Shown here: positions 19,579-28,415 of the stretch, one piece after another | Position numbering within the stretch: position 1 is the stretch's first letter | Layout: each line of letters starts with the position of its first letter | From: Thermococcus sp. AM4 | GTDB lineage: Archaea > Methanobacteriota_B > Thermococci > Thermococcales > Thermococcaceae | Assembly (NCBI RefSeq): GCF_000151205.2 | Contig: NC_016051.1 | Span: 2,022,429-2,086,428, forward strand | Length of the DNA stretch: 64,000 bases | Reading direction: 5' to 3' | Made by a program: the position numbers and the translations under genes | Notes under the pieces: model-generated | The model's database searches: none | The model's input: only the letters and a program-made list of their open reading frames with translations | What the model was told of the DNA's origin: nothing

Positions 19579-20841
19579 ATGGAGTTCGAAGGGGTTCTGA
19601 AGGAAGTTGAAAGCTTAAGGGACGAGATGGTAAAGACGCTCGTCGAGCTGATTAAGATTCCGGCCATAAGCCCCGACTACGGCTACGAGGGGGAGTACGA
19701 CAAGGCGCAGAAGTTGCTTGAGATTATCATGGACTGGCCCTTCGACAAGGTCGAGGTCTATAACGCGCCCGATGAGAGGGCCAAGAACGGGGTCAGGCCG
19801 AACGTATTGGCCTATTACTACGGCGAGAAAGGTGAGGAAAGCGAGAGGCTCTGGATTCTTACGCACATCGACGTCGTTCCGCCGGGGGACCTGAGCAAGT
19901 GGACCGTTACGGAGCCATTCAAACCGCTCGTCAAGGACGGCAAGGTCTACGGACGCGGAAGCGAGGACAACGGGCAGAGTTTGGTTGCTTCGCTCTACGC
20001 TGTGAAGGCCATGATGAACCTCGGAATAAGGCCGAAGAGAACCGTCATTTTGGCCTTCGTCAGCGACGAGGAAACCGGGAGCAAGTACGGAATCGGGTGG
20101 CTGATGAAGGAGCACCCGGAGCTATTCAGGGAAGACGACCTCGTTCTCGTCCCAGACGGCGGAAACGAGGACGGAACGTTCATAGAGGTTGCCGAAAAGG
20201 GAATCCTGTGGTTCAAGCTCAAGGTCAAGGGCCAGCAGGTGCACGCGAGCATGCCGGACAAGGGCCTGAATGCACACCGCGTCGCACTCGATTTGGCCTA
20301 CAACCTCGACAAAAGGCTTCACGAGAAGTACAGCGAGAGGGACGAACTCTTTGACCCGCCGGAGAGTACCTTCGAGCCGACGATGGGAGGAAACCCGGCC
20401 GACAGCCCCAACATAATTCCCGGCGAGCACGAGGTCGTTTTCGACTGCAGGGTCCTGCCGAGGTACAGCCTTGACGATATTCTCAGGGACGTCGAGGACG
20501 TCGCGAAGGAAGTTAAGGAGAGGCACAGGAAGGAGCTTGACGGGAAGGTTCTCCCCGAAATCGAGGTGGAGGTTCTCCAGAGGGGCGACCCGGCACCGCC
20601 GACGGACCCGAACAGTGAGATAGTGAAGCTCCTGAAGGAGGCGATAAAAGAACTCCGCGGAAAGGAAGCAAGGGTTGGTGGCATAGGAGGCGGAACCTTC
20701 GCGGCGTTCTTCAGGAGGAAGGGAATTCCAGCGGTTGTCTGGGCGACGCTCGACGAAACTGCCCACCAGCCCAACGAGTACGCCAAGATTGACAACATGG
20801 TCGAAGATGCCAAGGTCATGGCATACTTAGCTCTGCGCTGA
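19579..20841 (+). CDS. M20 family metallopeptidase / deacylase
   Basis: 420 residues from ATG 19579 behind GGCGGTGGT. M20 metal ligands are visible: WILTHIDVVPPGD (H and D), GRGSEDNGQ (bridging Asp), SDEETGSKYG (catalytic Glu pair) and DETAHQPNEY (final His). A dimerisation domain is inserted (KGQQVHASMP). Family members remove acyl or amino groups from amino acids or dipeptides, such as succinyl-diaminopimelate or acetyl-lysine/ornithine; specificity cannot be assigned. GTG 19564 would extend it by five residues and is less likely. Confidence 0.88.
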   Translation: MEFEGVLKEVESLRDEMVKTLVELIKIPAISPDYGYEGEYDKAQKLLEIIMDWPFDKVEVYNAPDERAKNGVRPNVLAYYYGEKGEESERLWILTHIDVVPPGDLSKWTVTEPFKPLVKDGKVYGRGSEDNGQSLVASLYAVKAMMNLGIRPKRTVILAFVSDEETGSKYGIGWLMKEHPELFREDDLVLVPDGGNEDGTFIEVAEKGILWFKLKVKGQQVHASMPDKGLNAHRVALDLAYNLDKRLHEKYSERDELFDPPESTFEPTMGGNPADSPNIIPGEHEVVFDCRVLPRYSLDDILRDVEDVAKEVKERHRKELDGKVLPEIEVEVLQRGDPAPPTDPNSEIVKLLKEAIKELRGKEARVGGIGGGTFAAFFRRKGIPAVVWATLDETAHQPNEYAKIDNMVEDAKVMAYLALR

Positions 20842-20912
20842 CTTTACTTCAACTTCTTTTGAAGCGGTGGAAGGCTACTTATACTCCACCGCCCTACTGT
20901 CGATGGGTGGTG
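20842..20912 (+). promoter_or_regulatory. Serpin promoter with inverted repeat
   Basis: An inverted repeat CTTCAA (20847-20852) / TTGAAG (20859-20864) with a six-base loop lies just downstream of the M20 stop, followed by a TATA-like CTACTTATACTCC (about 20874-20886) and GGTGGTGGAG before the GTG start. The repeat could end the upstream transcript or bind a regulator next to the BRE. Confidence 0.4.
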
Positions 20913-20915
20913 GAG

Positions 20916-22238
20916 GTGCGTCTGGTCAGGGTAACCGCCGTCGTCCTGCTGGTGCTCCTCATCTCGGGCTGTGTGGGTACCAAAAGCACACTCGAGAACC
21001 CTTCAAACGGCACTTCAACGGTTCCAGGAAAAGTCTTGGAGAGCTCTTCACCGGAGAACACTTCGGCAGGGGGAGTTTCTGATCACAACCGCTACTCGCC
21101 TTTATCTGGAAACTCCACGGGGGTCGTTGCGGGGGAGGTGAGTTTTGCGCTCGACCTGTACCAGCATCTCGCTGAAAACGGGGGAAACGTTTTCTTCTCG
21201 CCCTTCAGCATCCATACGGCCCTGACAATGGCCTACGAGGGGGCGCGGGGTGAAACCGCCAGGGAGATGGCCGCGGTTCTCCACCTGCCCGAAAACGACT
21301 CCCTCATGAGACTTGAGTTTAGAGGACTTCTCCTCCGTCTCAGGAATTCCACCGGAATTGAGCTTAACGTGGCCAACGCTCTCTGGCTCCAGAGGGGCTT
21401 TCCAGTGAAAAACGAATACCTGAGCGTCATCAGGAGATACTATTTCGGCGAGGTTAGGGAGGTTGACTTCGTAAACGATCCCCAGGGCGCTGAGAACGCG
21501 ATAAACTCCTGGGTGGAGAACGAGACGAACGGCAGGATAAAGGAGCTCGTGAAGGACCTCCCGATCAGCACGAGGCTTGTGATAACGAACGCGATCTACT
21601 TCAAGGCCAACTGGACGCTTCCATTCAATCCCGGTGAGACCCACAACGACACATTCAAGCTTTCCGACGGGGGGAACGTGACGGTTCCCATGATGACCCG
21701 GCTCGGATGGTTCAACTACGCGGAGACCAGAGATTTCCAGGCCCTCGAGCTCCCGTACAGGAGCTCGGGATCGGGCAACTTCAGCATGGTAATAATCCTC
21801 CCGAAGAGGGTTGACGGCCTTGGGGACATCGAGGAAAACCTCAGCCCTCAATTTCTCAGATGGGTTCTGGATTCAATGAGGCGGGAAGAGGTTGAGGTGA
21901 CGATACCGAAGTTCAAGTTTGAGAGCGGCTATCACCTGAAGAAAGTTCTGATTAGGATGGGAATGGGGTTGGCCTTTACTGATAAAGCGGACTTCTCGGG
22001 AATTTCCGATGAGCCGCTGGCGATAAGCGACGTTGTTCACAAGGCATTCATAAGCGTCGCCGAGAACGGAACCGAGGCGGCCGCGGCGACAGCCGTTGTG
22101 ATAACGCTGACTTCCGCCCATGGAGAAACCCCCGAGTACAAGATCTTCAAGGCGGACCACCCGTTCCTTTTCTTCATCGTCGACAGGGACAGCGGGCTTG
22201 TACTCTTCATGGGACGCCTCGTGAACCCGAAGGGCTGA
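20916..22238 (+). CDS. Serpin, secreted lipoprotein
   Basis: 440 residues from GTG 20916. A signal helix ending LLISGC gives a lipobox, followed by a Ser/Thr/Asn-rich linker of about 75 residues and a complete serpin fold: NVFFSPFSIHTALTMAYEGA, the RCL hinge GTEAAAATAVVI near residue 385, and the serpin signature FKADHPFLFFIVDRDSG. The small-residue hinge predicts a real inhibitor that inserts its loop, not a storage serpin. Likely target is a surface or secreted subtilisin-like protease, as known for T. kodakarensis serpin. The reactive P1 bond lies downstream of the hinge and is not assigned here. Confidence 0.93.
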   Translation: MRLVRVTAVVLLVLLISGCVGTKSTLENPSNGTSTVPGKVLESSSPENTSAGGVSDHNRYSPLSGNSTGVVAGEVSFALDLYQHLAENGGNVFFSPFSIHTALTMAYEGARGETAREMAAVLHLPENDSLMRLEFRGLLLRLRNSTGIELNVANALWLQRGFPVKNEYLSVIRRYYFGEVREVDFVNDPQGAENAINSWVENETNGRIKELVKDLPISTRLVITNAIYFKANWTLPFNPGETHNDTFKLSDGGNVTVPMMTRLGWFNYAETRDFQALELPYRSSGSGNFSMVIILPKRVDGLGDIEENLSPQFLRWVLDSMRREEVEVTIPKFKFESGYHLKKVLIRMGMGLAFTDKADFSGISDEPLAISDVVHKAFISVAENGTEAAAATAVVITLTSAHGETPEYKIFKADHPFLFFIVDRDSGLVLFMGRLVNPKG

Positions 22239-22267
22239 GTTTTTAAGCTCCCTCTCCAACTTTTTCC

Positions 22268-23014
22268 ATGCCCCTCTGGAAGGACGGAAAGCTAGGACTG
22301 CCGGTGAAAGAGGCGGTAAAGCTCTTTCCGGAGCTTAGCAATTACCTCGACGAGCGCGGAAGGCTCGACTTCTCAAACAGAAAAGCCAGAATACTCTACA
22401 ACAGAGCCATAGCGAAGGCCCTCTTCGGGCTGGAGATAGAATACCACCCGCGCGGTCTCGTGACGCCCCAAATATCGCGCTACCTCTTCCTGAAGACGTT
22501 TTTGAGGAGTGGGGAGAAGGTTCTGGAGATTGGAACGGGACACACCGCGATAATGGCGCTTCTCGCTGAGAAGCTCTTCAACTGCGAGGTAACGGCAACG
22601 GAGCTGGACGATGAGTTCTTCGAGTACGCGAGGAGGAACATCGAGCGAAACCTCGCCAAGGTCAGGCTAATCAAGAGCGACGGGGGAATAATCAGGGGAG
22701 TAATTCCCGAAGGCGAGAGCTTCGATGTGATTTTCTCCGCCCCGCCATACTACGAGAGGCCGACGAGAGGCGTTTTAACGGAGAGGGAAGGTGTTGGCGG
22801 GGGAAAGTACGGCGAGGCCTTCTCGGTGAGGCTGATAGAGGAAGCGAAGGACTACCTGCAGCCCGGCGGTAGGGTGGCCCTCTTCCTGCCCGACAAGGAG
22901 GAGCTGATAAATGCCATAACGGAAAAGGGGGAGGAGCTGGGCTACTCGGTGAGGGGCGTTCGCTTTAAAGCTGGGACGCGGTGGAGGCATAGTTTGATAC
23001 TAAACAAGGCTTAG
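22268..23014 (+). CDS. RlmF/METTL16-like RNA N6-adenine methyltransferase
   Basis: 248 residues. SAM site VLEIGTGHTAIMAL, acidic loop TATELDDEFFEYARRN and the catalytic motif FSAPPYYERP, an (N/D/S)PPY variant typical of N6-adenine methyltransferases acting on rRNA or snRNA. The first position is Ser instead of Asn or Asp, as is seen in some archaeal relatives. No ribosome site; TTTTTAAGCTCC about 25 bases before the ATG predicts a leaderless message. The 3' end overlaps the convergent ATPase gene by 15 bases. Confidence 0.8.
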   Translation: MPLWKDGKLGLPVKEAVKLFPELSNYLDERGRLDFSNRKARILYNRAIAKALFGLEIEYHPRGLVTPQISRYLFLKTFLRSGEKVLEIGTGHTAIMALLAEKLFNCEVTATELDDEFFEYARRNIERNLAKVRLIKSDGGIIRGVIPEGESFDVIFSAPPYYERPTRGVLTEREGVGGGKYGEAFSVRLIEEAKDYLQPGGRVALFLPDKEELINAITEKGEELGYSVRGVRFKAGTRWRHSLILNKA

Positions 23015-24292
23015 GAACGCCCACCATGGAATCATCAGGAGGTTCTCCCTGACTTCAAACTCCTTTCCAATGACTATTCCGAAGTCCGCCCCGGTTCGCT
23101 CCATGCTCCTCTTAACCTGGGCGTAGTCAGACTTCCCAAGGCCAACTTCGATGAGGTAACGCTTTCCGGCCCGCGTGAGGACGAAATCCGCGCCACCCTT
23201 TCCGGGTTCGTACTCAAGAACACCTTCACCCGAGAGATACAGCGCAACGGCATCCTCGAGCAGGGGGGCGAGTTCAACGACTTCAAACTTGGACAGGAGC
23301 GATGCCCTGAGCGAGGGAGCCAAGAACTTGAGCTTCGGACTTCTGCGGATTTTCTTTGATAGGCCGCCAATTGGAGGAATTTCGATGAGCAGTCCGCTGG
23401 CGACGAAAGCCCTCACGAGTTCTATAACGGTGCTCTTTGATATCCCAAGGGTTTTTGACAGCTTCTCGTAGCTGAAGCGCTCTCCCTTGGGCGTTGCGAG
23501 GAGGGTTAAGAGCCTGAGGGCTGAATCCAGCGTTGACGAGTCGAAGTTCCTGAACTCCGGCAGGTCGCGGTAGACTATCCGTTCAAGAAGGGAAAAGAGA
23601 GCATCGTACGCCAGTCGCTCATCCATCTCAAGCGTCAGGGGAAGTGAGCCGAGCTTTAGATAATTCTCCGTCTCACTGGCATAGCGGGCCCCCAAGGAAA
23701 GCGCCCTCTCGAGTTCATCAGTCCTGAACTCAAAGAGGGCATCGAGGCCGATTCTCTCAACGTCCTTCCCGCGAAGGTGGAGGTACTCAACGAAGCTCAG
23801 GGGTTTTACGTCAACGTGGATAGCTCTCCTCGCGAGGTCGGGGCTTTCTCTCAGCTTTAGGGCGGACGAACCTGTGGCAATTATCAGGGCCTTTCGCCTA
23901 TCGTGAAGAACCTTAAGGGTTAAATCCCAGTTTTCAGCGTACTGAACCTCGTCGAGCAGGAGAACCGGCCTTTTTGGTCTTAAAACATCGAAGTATCGCT
24001 CAATGACCTCGTGGAGGGAAAAACCGAGCAGGCGGACTTCATCTGCGGAGATGTAGATCACGTCTGACGTTTGCGAGAGGGTATGGAAGTAGAGCTGACC
24101 GAGGAGAGTTGTCTTTCCAGTTCCCCTGAGGCCCGGTAGGAGGACTGTCTTAGGATTACTACCATCGATATAGGCATCAACAAAACCGGAAAGCTCTTCA
24201 AAGAGGAAGCGCTTCCTCAGCTTCCTCGCGTAGTCAAACCTTGAGGGCAACTCCGCGGAGAGCTTTAAAAGATAGTCCGTTATCTCGACCAT
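23000..24292 (-). CDS. AAA ATPase of the archaeal mobile type (DUF4143-like)
   Basis: 430 residues from ATG 24292 (GGTGGGAAT upstream). Walker A LLPGLRGTGKTTLLG, Walker B VLLLDEVQYAENW, sensor-1 ATGSSALKL, a winged HTH middle (LSKTLGISKSTVIELVRAFV) and a C-terminal PD-(D/E)xK-like end (GGADFVLTRAGKRYLIEVG). This family is abundant in Thermococcales, is patchily distributed and is often linked to mobile DNA; its function is unknown. Inverted repeats upstream may be autoregulatory. It converges with and overlaps the methyltransferase gene. Confidence 0.85.
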   Translation of the reverse strand: MVEITDYLLKLSAELPSRFDYARKLRKRFLFEELSGFVDAYIDGSNPKTVLLPGLRGTGKTTLLGQLYFHTLSQTSDVIYISADEVRLLGFSLHEVIERYFDVLRPKRPVLLLDEVQYAENWDLTLKVLHDRRKALIIATGSSALKLRESPDLARRAIHVDVKPLSFVEYLHLRGKDVERIGLDALFEFRTDELERALSLGARYASETENYLKLGSLPLTLEMDERLAYDALFSLLERIVYRDLPEFRNFDSSTLDSALRLLTLLATPKGERFSYEKLSKTLGISKSTVIELVRAFVASGLLIEIPPIGGLSKKIRRSPKLKFLAPSLRASLLSKFEVVELAPLLEDAVALYLSGEGVLEYEPGKGGADFVLTRAGKRYLIEVGLGKSDYAQVKRSMERTGADFGIVIGKEFEVRENLLMIPWWAFLSLV

Positions 24293-24300
24293 ATTCCCAC

Positions 24301-24360
24301 CTATTTTGGTCGTTTGAACAACCAAATAGAAAAGGATTTCGGTCGGTAGAGCGACCGTAA
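24301..24360 (-). promoter_or_regulatory. Inverted repeats upstream of the AAA ATPase
   Basis: TTTGGT (24305-24310) and ACCAAA (24321-24326) form an inverted repeat with a ten-base centre. A second one, CGGTCG (24340-24345) / CGACCG (24352-24357), lies next to it. Since the ATPase has its own winged HTH, one of these may be its operator. The remaining bases up to 24429 show no gene. Confidence 0.35.
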
Positions 24361-24429
24361 TGGGACTCGGACCGTGGGCGTCTCAGCACTCACGCCGGTC
24401 TCAGTGGAGGTGCTTTCTCGTCATCGTCC

Positions 24430-25620
24430 CTACCGCATATCCTCAACGTAGAGGAAGAGGCACTTAAGGTATTCGGTGTCCTTCGAGGCCATGAGTATCG
24501 GGTGGTCCGGGGCCTGAGTCCTATAAGGTTCGAGCATTTTGAGGAACTTGCCGGCCTTCGCCCCAGCGGCGATGACCATGTCCTTGAAGGCCTGCATGTC
24601 AACGTGCTGGGAGCAGGAGCAGGTGACGAGGACTCCCCCTTCCTTCACCAGCTGCAAACCGGCGTAGTTCACGTTGAAATACGCTCTGAGCCCGCGCTTG
24701 AGATCCTTCTCGTGCTGGACGAAAGCCGGGGGATCGAGGATTACGATGTCGAACTCCTCGCCCCTCTTTATCATTTCCTCCATGACAGGGAAGGCCGAGC
24801 CGACGATGTACTTCATCTTATCCTCGACGCCGTTTAGTTTCGCGTTCTCCTTCACCATGTTGATTGCCCAGGGCGACTTGTCGACGGCGACGACCTCATC
24901 GGCACCTGCAACGGCCGCGTGCATCGCGAAGCCACCGGTGTACGTGAAAACATCCAAAACCCTCATGCCGGGCTTGACGTATTTTTCCAAAGCGATTCTG
25001 TTCTCCCGCTGGTCGAGGAAGAAGCCCGTCTTCTGTCCCCGCATGTCGACGATGAACTTGGCCTTTCCCTCTTCGATTATCGTTCTGTACTTCTCCTTAC
25101 CGAGGAGAACGCGCTCTATCTCCGGTAAACCTTCCCTTCTCCTCGAGCGCCCGGTGTTCTTCTCGAAGACGGTCTCTATTTCAGGCTCGGCCTCCATTAT
25201 GGCCTCTGCAACGTCAAGCTTGAAACGCTCCATGCCAACGCTCGAAATCTGGATTGAGGCTATCTCGTTGAAGCGATCGACTATAAGGCCTGGCAGATAA
25301 TCTGCCTCGCCGTAGACCATTCTGTAAGCCTTGTCGTAGCCGAGAACCTTCTTCCTGTACTCGTTGGCCTTCCTAATCCTCTCCTTGAAGAGCTCCTTCG
25401 TTATCGGGGTTTCCCTGTCCTTGATGAGCAGGCGGACCATTATGTTCGAGTTGGGGTTGACGAAGCCCCTGCCGAGGAACTTGCCGCCACGAGTGTAGAC
25501 CTCGACTATATCTCCCGGCTCAAAGTCGCCCTCGGTCCTCACCACTCCCTTCTTGAACACTATCATCGCGCCCTTTCCGATCGCTCTCGCCGCCTGAGCG
25601 TCAACGATTACCCTCGCCAT
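24430..25620 (-). CDS. RlmI-like class I rRNA methyltransferase with PUA domain
   Basis: 396 residues from ATG 25620, which follows GGTGGTGAAG. PUA-like N-terminus (ARVIVDAQAARAIGKGAMIV), then the EEHD-type linker with YGEADYLPGLIVDRF, SAM site VLDVFTYTGGFAMHA, and ILDPPAFVQHEKDLKRG with CSCSQHVD, the two-motif cysteine/DPP arrangement of RlmI-like rRNA m5C enzymes. Modification of 23S rRNA cytosine is the likely role. Divergent from the small hypothetical gene at 25751. Confidence 0.88.
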   Translation of the reverse strand: MARVIVDAQAARAIGKGAMIVFKKGVVRTEGDFEPGDIVEVYTRGGKFLGRGFVNPNSNIMVRLLIKDRETPITKELFKERIRKANEYRKKVLGYDKAYRMVYGEADYLPGLIVDRFNEIASIQISSVGMERFKLDVAEAIMEAEPEIETVFEKNTGRSRRREGLPEIERVLLGKEKYRTIIEEGKAKFIVDMRGQKTGFFLDQRENRIALEKYVKPGMRVLDVFTYTGGFAMHAAVAGADEVVAVDKSPWAINMVKENAKLNGVEDKMKYIVGSAFPVMEEMIKRGEEFDIVILDPPAFVQHEKDLKRGLRAYFNVNYAGLQLVKEGGVLVTCSCSQHVDMQAFKDMVIAAGAKAGKFLKMLEPYRTQAPDHPILMASKDTEYLKCLFLYVEDMR

Positions 25621-25689
25621 CTTCACCACCGAGGCCAGTACGCGCCCCGCTTTAAAAGGTTGCCCGAGTCGGTGTTCCTCTGGGATCTT

Positions 25690-25748
25690 CCATTTTCCCC
25701 AGCGATAGGTATTTAACTCCGGGGAGCGTATATACTCCGGGGGTGATT
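25690..25748 (+). promoter_or_regulatory. Promoter region with direct repeats upstream of 25751 gene
   Basis: Two copies of ACTCCGGGG (25716-25724 and 25734-25742) are spaced 18 bases apart and flank a TATA-like AGCGTATATAC. A further TATA-like GGTATTTAAC lies just upstream. GGGGGTGATTCT is the ribosome site. The repeats could bind a regulator on both sides of the core promoter. Confidence 0.4.
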
Positions 25749-25750
25749 CT

Positions 25751-26059
25751 ATGCACTTTGAGGTCGTCAAAGAGTTTCTTGAGGACATCGGGGCGGACTG
25801 GATTGAGATCGAGGGGGAAATACACCTCGACCCCGAGGTCTTCTACGAGGTTTGGAAGTACATCGGCCAGCCAGAGCTGAAAACCTACGTTGTTGAGGAC
25901 GAAGTTGTCGAGCCCGGCTCCTACGATCCCCCCGAGATGAAGTACACCGACGTTAAGAAGATAAAGAGGAAGAAGGTCTACTTCGAGACCCTCGACGGAA
26001 AGAGAATCGTTACCGATTACGCCGAGTTCCAGAGGATAGCGAAGGAAAAGGGCTCCTGA
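25751..26059 (+). CDS. Hypothetical protein, Thermococcales type
   Basis: 102 residues, start ATG 25751 with GGGGGTGAT upstream. Acidic, starting MHFEVVKEFLEDIGADWIEI, with alternating hydrophobic strands and a basic stretch KKIKRKKVYFETLDGK near residue 72. No signal peptide, membrane helix or catalytic motif is visible. I do not recognise the family. It has its own promoter with direct repeats and ends 10 bases before the convergent TctA-family gene. Confidence 0.72.
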   Translation: MHFEVVKEFLEDIGADWIEIEGEIHLDPEVFYEVWKYIGQPELKTYVVEDEVVEPGSYDPPEMKYTDVKKIKRKKVYFETLDGKRIVTDYAEFQRIAKEKGS

Positions 26060-26068
26060 TCCCTTTTC

Positions 26069-27184
26069 TCACCTTATGAGAAGAGGCACTATCAGAACGG
26101 CCATGCAGTTCGTTCTTCTGACACCGAGTTCCTGTGCCAGGTAACCTATGGCCGACGCGGTGAGTAGAGCCCAGAGGCCGTAGAGACCGTCAAAATAGAG
26201 GGAAAGGCCGAGGAGAAACAGCACAACGACGGCGTTCAGGAGGCGATAGTTTAAGGCCGTTACGATCCGCAGGTATGGTTTTGAGATGGCGAGGCCGAGC
26301 AGAACCGCGAGCGAGCCGATGAGGAGGGCCGAGGTTAAAATCACCGCCAGATCCTGGGGCTCGGTTCCCGTTTTGCTCAGCGCCACGGCGATGCCGTTTC
26401 TCGTTCTCCCGGTTATCAAGTAGTTGATGATCCCGAAGAGGAAGTTCGATGTGTTTATGGAGTAAACAGCCGCCAGAAATCCCCTTTCGTCCCTTGAGAA
26501 GAGCGTTGCAATCGTGGCCCCGATCGAGGCAGTGAAAGCCGGGAGGAGGGACGAGATCATGCCGAGGAGCGTTCCGGCGATCGAAAACGTGATTAGAGGC
26601 TCCCACTCGATCTCGGGGTTCTCATCCTGTTCTGGGAGTGATGTGCTCCCCCGAAGAGACGCGATCATGACGGGAATTCCAAACAACCCGGTGAAGAGGT
26701 GGTAGAAGGGCTCTCTAAGGTTCGTCCCGTTGAGAACCGCCCATCCGAGGGCTCCCGAGAGTGCCATAATCACGATCACCCTGAAAGCTCTGTCCCTTCC
26801 GCCGAGCAGGAGGAATGCGAGGAGGAACAGCGCTCCGGCCTTTCCTATGGATGGTGAGTAGCGAGCGGCCAAACTGGAGTATAGGGGCAGGAGGGGGATC
26901 GTAAAGACCACCGCGAGCAGGCTTGAGAGGAGAGCTATCCTGAGCACTTCCGGGCCCTTTCCGGCCAAAACCAGCCTATGTGCTGGGAGGATCCCGAGGG
27001 CCGTCCCCTCATCTGGAACGCCGAGGAACGTCGAAGGAAACGCGTCCAGGAAGGTGTGGGTAAGGCCCATCGCGAGGAGCACCGCAAAGGAGCTCTCGAT
27101 TCCCGCGAGGGTGTTCACGTGTATCCCCGGCGTTAGGCCGGTGAAGGTTCCGAGGAAGAGGCCGATCAGCAGTTCCCGGAGCAA
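26069..27184 (-). CDS. TctA / DUF112 family membrane transporter
   Basis: 371 residues with about ten hydrophobic segments. The N-terminal GLFLGTFTGLTPGIHVNTLA is the Gly-rich signature of the TctA (tripartite tricarboxylate) family, and a second TGIxP-like block appears mid-protein (SLLPAFTASIGATIAT). There is no TctB or TctC nearby, as in other archaea, so it works alone or with a different partner. Start is TTG 27184 behind GGGGGATGACG, overlapping the 3' end of the secreted predicted OB-fold gene by 19 bases, so the two are translationally coupled. Substrate unknown. Confidence 0.8.
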   Translation of the reverse strand: MLRELLIGLFLGTFTGLTPGIHVNTLAGIESSFAVLLAMGLTHTFLDAFPSTFLGVPDEGTALGILPAHRLVLAGKGPEVLRIALLSSLLAVVFTIPLLPLYSSLAARYSPSIGKAGALFLLAFLLLGGRDRAFRVIVIMALSGALGWAVLNGTNLREPFYHLFTGLFGIPVMIASLRGSTSLPEQDENPEIEWEPLITFSIAGTLLGMISSLLPAFTASIGATIATLFSRDERGFLAAVYSINTSNFLFGIINYLITGRTRNGIAVALSKTGTEPQDLAVILTSALLIGSLAVLLGLAISKPYLRIVTALNYRLLNAVVVLFLLGLSLYFDGLYGLWALLTASAIGYLAQELGVRRTNCMAVLIVPLLIR

Positions 27185-28359
27185 ACGTCATCCCCCGAGC
27201 TCACCTGTAGGGCGGGCTTCCCCCTGTAATCTGTGAAGGTTCCGTAGGCGGTTACACGCGTTCCCTCTTCAACCTCGACCCCGAGGGATTTTGGGAGCTT
27301 TAGGAGAACCCAGCATTTCCCGCTCGTTACGTTGGCGAGCGTGAAGCCGTTGTTGTACCTCTTCACCCACTCAACCCTTCCGCTTACCCTTGAGAACATC
27401 CCTTCACGGAAGTTGCATACACCGTTGGGGAGCCTTTCCCTCGGAAGGCTCAGACGGCAGTCCAGACAGACCAGACTGGAACCCGTGTTGAGGGCCCTGA
27501 CTTCTACCGTATCCCCGGCTCTTGCCTCGAATCCCCTGAGCTTTAGGGCTGTACAGTTAAGCTGAAGGCCGCTCTTCATAACCCTGAGGACGAGGCATCT
27601 TCCTTCGCCTATCTCCCCGATCGAGGTTTCCCCCACTGGCAGCGCCTTAGGGTGGCCGAGCTTTCTCACGTCGCTCATGTCGTCCACGTAAACGTTCACC
27701 CTCGACGTTATCCTGATCCTGCCGAGGATCTCAACCAGAAGGCCCCTCTCAAGGCTCTGGCCGTGGGGGAGGTAGACATACAGCCTCTCGCTTCCGTTCC
27801 ACAGTACGACCCTGTTATCGCTTCCGAACGTGCCGAGGACCGTTCCCCTTACCAGCGCTGGCATTCCGTCCCTTATCGATCTTGGCGGCTCTTCCGCGCT
27901 GATGACCTCCATCGGGTAGAACTTTGAGCCGTATTTGACGCCGAGGGCTTTTACGAGGTTTCCTTTCCGGACGTCGAGCGGCCTGCCGAGTTCCACCCAA
28001 TCTGGGGTTAGAACGTATTGCTTCCTTCCCCTCGTCCAGTAAGCACCTTCAATCTCCTCAAGCCACGCCGGACGTGTCTGCGGTTCTTCTATGGAGTACC
28101 TTCCATTTACCCTCAGGCCGGCTTTCGTTTCCTTGATTTCTCCGCTGATGAGGTACAGCCTTCCGACCTTAAGCCGCCCGGGGACGAGCAGGGTATCGGT
28201 TGAGTTGAAGAGAAGGGAGTAGCTTTTCTCTGCCCTCACGCAGATCCCCACGAAGATTTTGGCGTTTCCATCTGTGCTTTTTCCGAGGGTGAAGAGGCCG
28301 GCAGTTGAGAGCAGCGCAACCAGTGCGAGCGAGATGTAGAGTCTCCTATCGGCAGTCAT
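27166..28359 (-). CDS. Predicted secreted protein with OB-fold-like repeats
   Basis: 397 residues. An N-terminal signal anchor (LYISLALVALLSTAGLFTLG) is followed by several repeats of strand-rich sequence with the pattern G-x-V-x-A-x-G, for example MPALVRGTVLGTFG, LLVEILGRIRIT, MFSRVSGRVEWVKR and GTRVTAYGTFTDYRGKPAL, typical of OB folds. Cysteines cluster in the last third (NCT, LVCLDCR, GVCN, GKCW, CSGNC), which suggests disulfides outside the cell. A nucleic-acid or oligomer-binding role outside is possible but unproven. TATA-like CTTTTAAATTT about 25 bases upstream suggests a leaderless message. Overlaps the transporter start. Confidence 0.7.
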   Translation of the reverse strand: MTADRRLYISLALVALLSTAGLFTLGKSTDGNAKIFVGICVRAEKSYSLLFNSTDTLLVPGRLKVGRLYLISGEIKETKAGLRVNGRYSIEEPQTRPAWLEEIEGAYWTRGRKQYVLTPDWVELGRPLDVRKGNLVKALGVKYGSKFYPMEVISAEEPPRSIRDGMPALVRGTVLGTFGSDNRVVLWNGSERLYVYLPHGQSLERGLLVEILGRIRITSRVNVYVDDMSDVRKLGHPKALPVGETSIGEIGEGRCLVLRVMKSGLQLNCTALKLRGFEARAGDTVEVRALNTGSSLVCLDCRLSLPRERLPNGVCNFREGMFSRVSGRVEWVKRYNNGFTLANVTSGKCWVLLKLPKSLGVEVEEGTRVTAYGTFTDYRGKPALQVSSGDDVCSGNC

Positions 28360-28415
28360 CAAGAAAAGATAACCACGAAAATTTAAAAGCTTTACTATTC
28401 ACAACAGTAGACTGG

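Noticed and set aside
24365..24430. Possible C/D RNA on the minus strand (ATGACGA ... CTGA ... CTGA)
   Set aside because: The two D-like boxes are only 14 bases apart, leaving no room for C' and a second guide, and box C has a mismatch.
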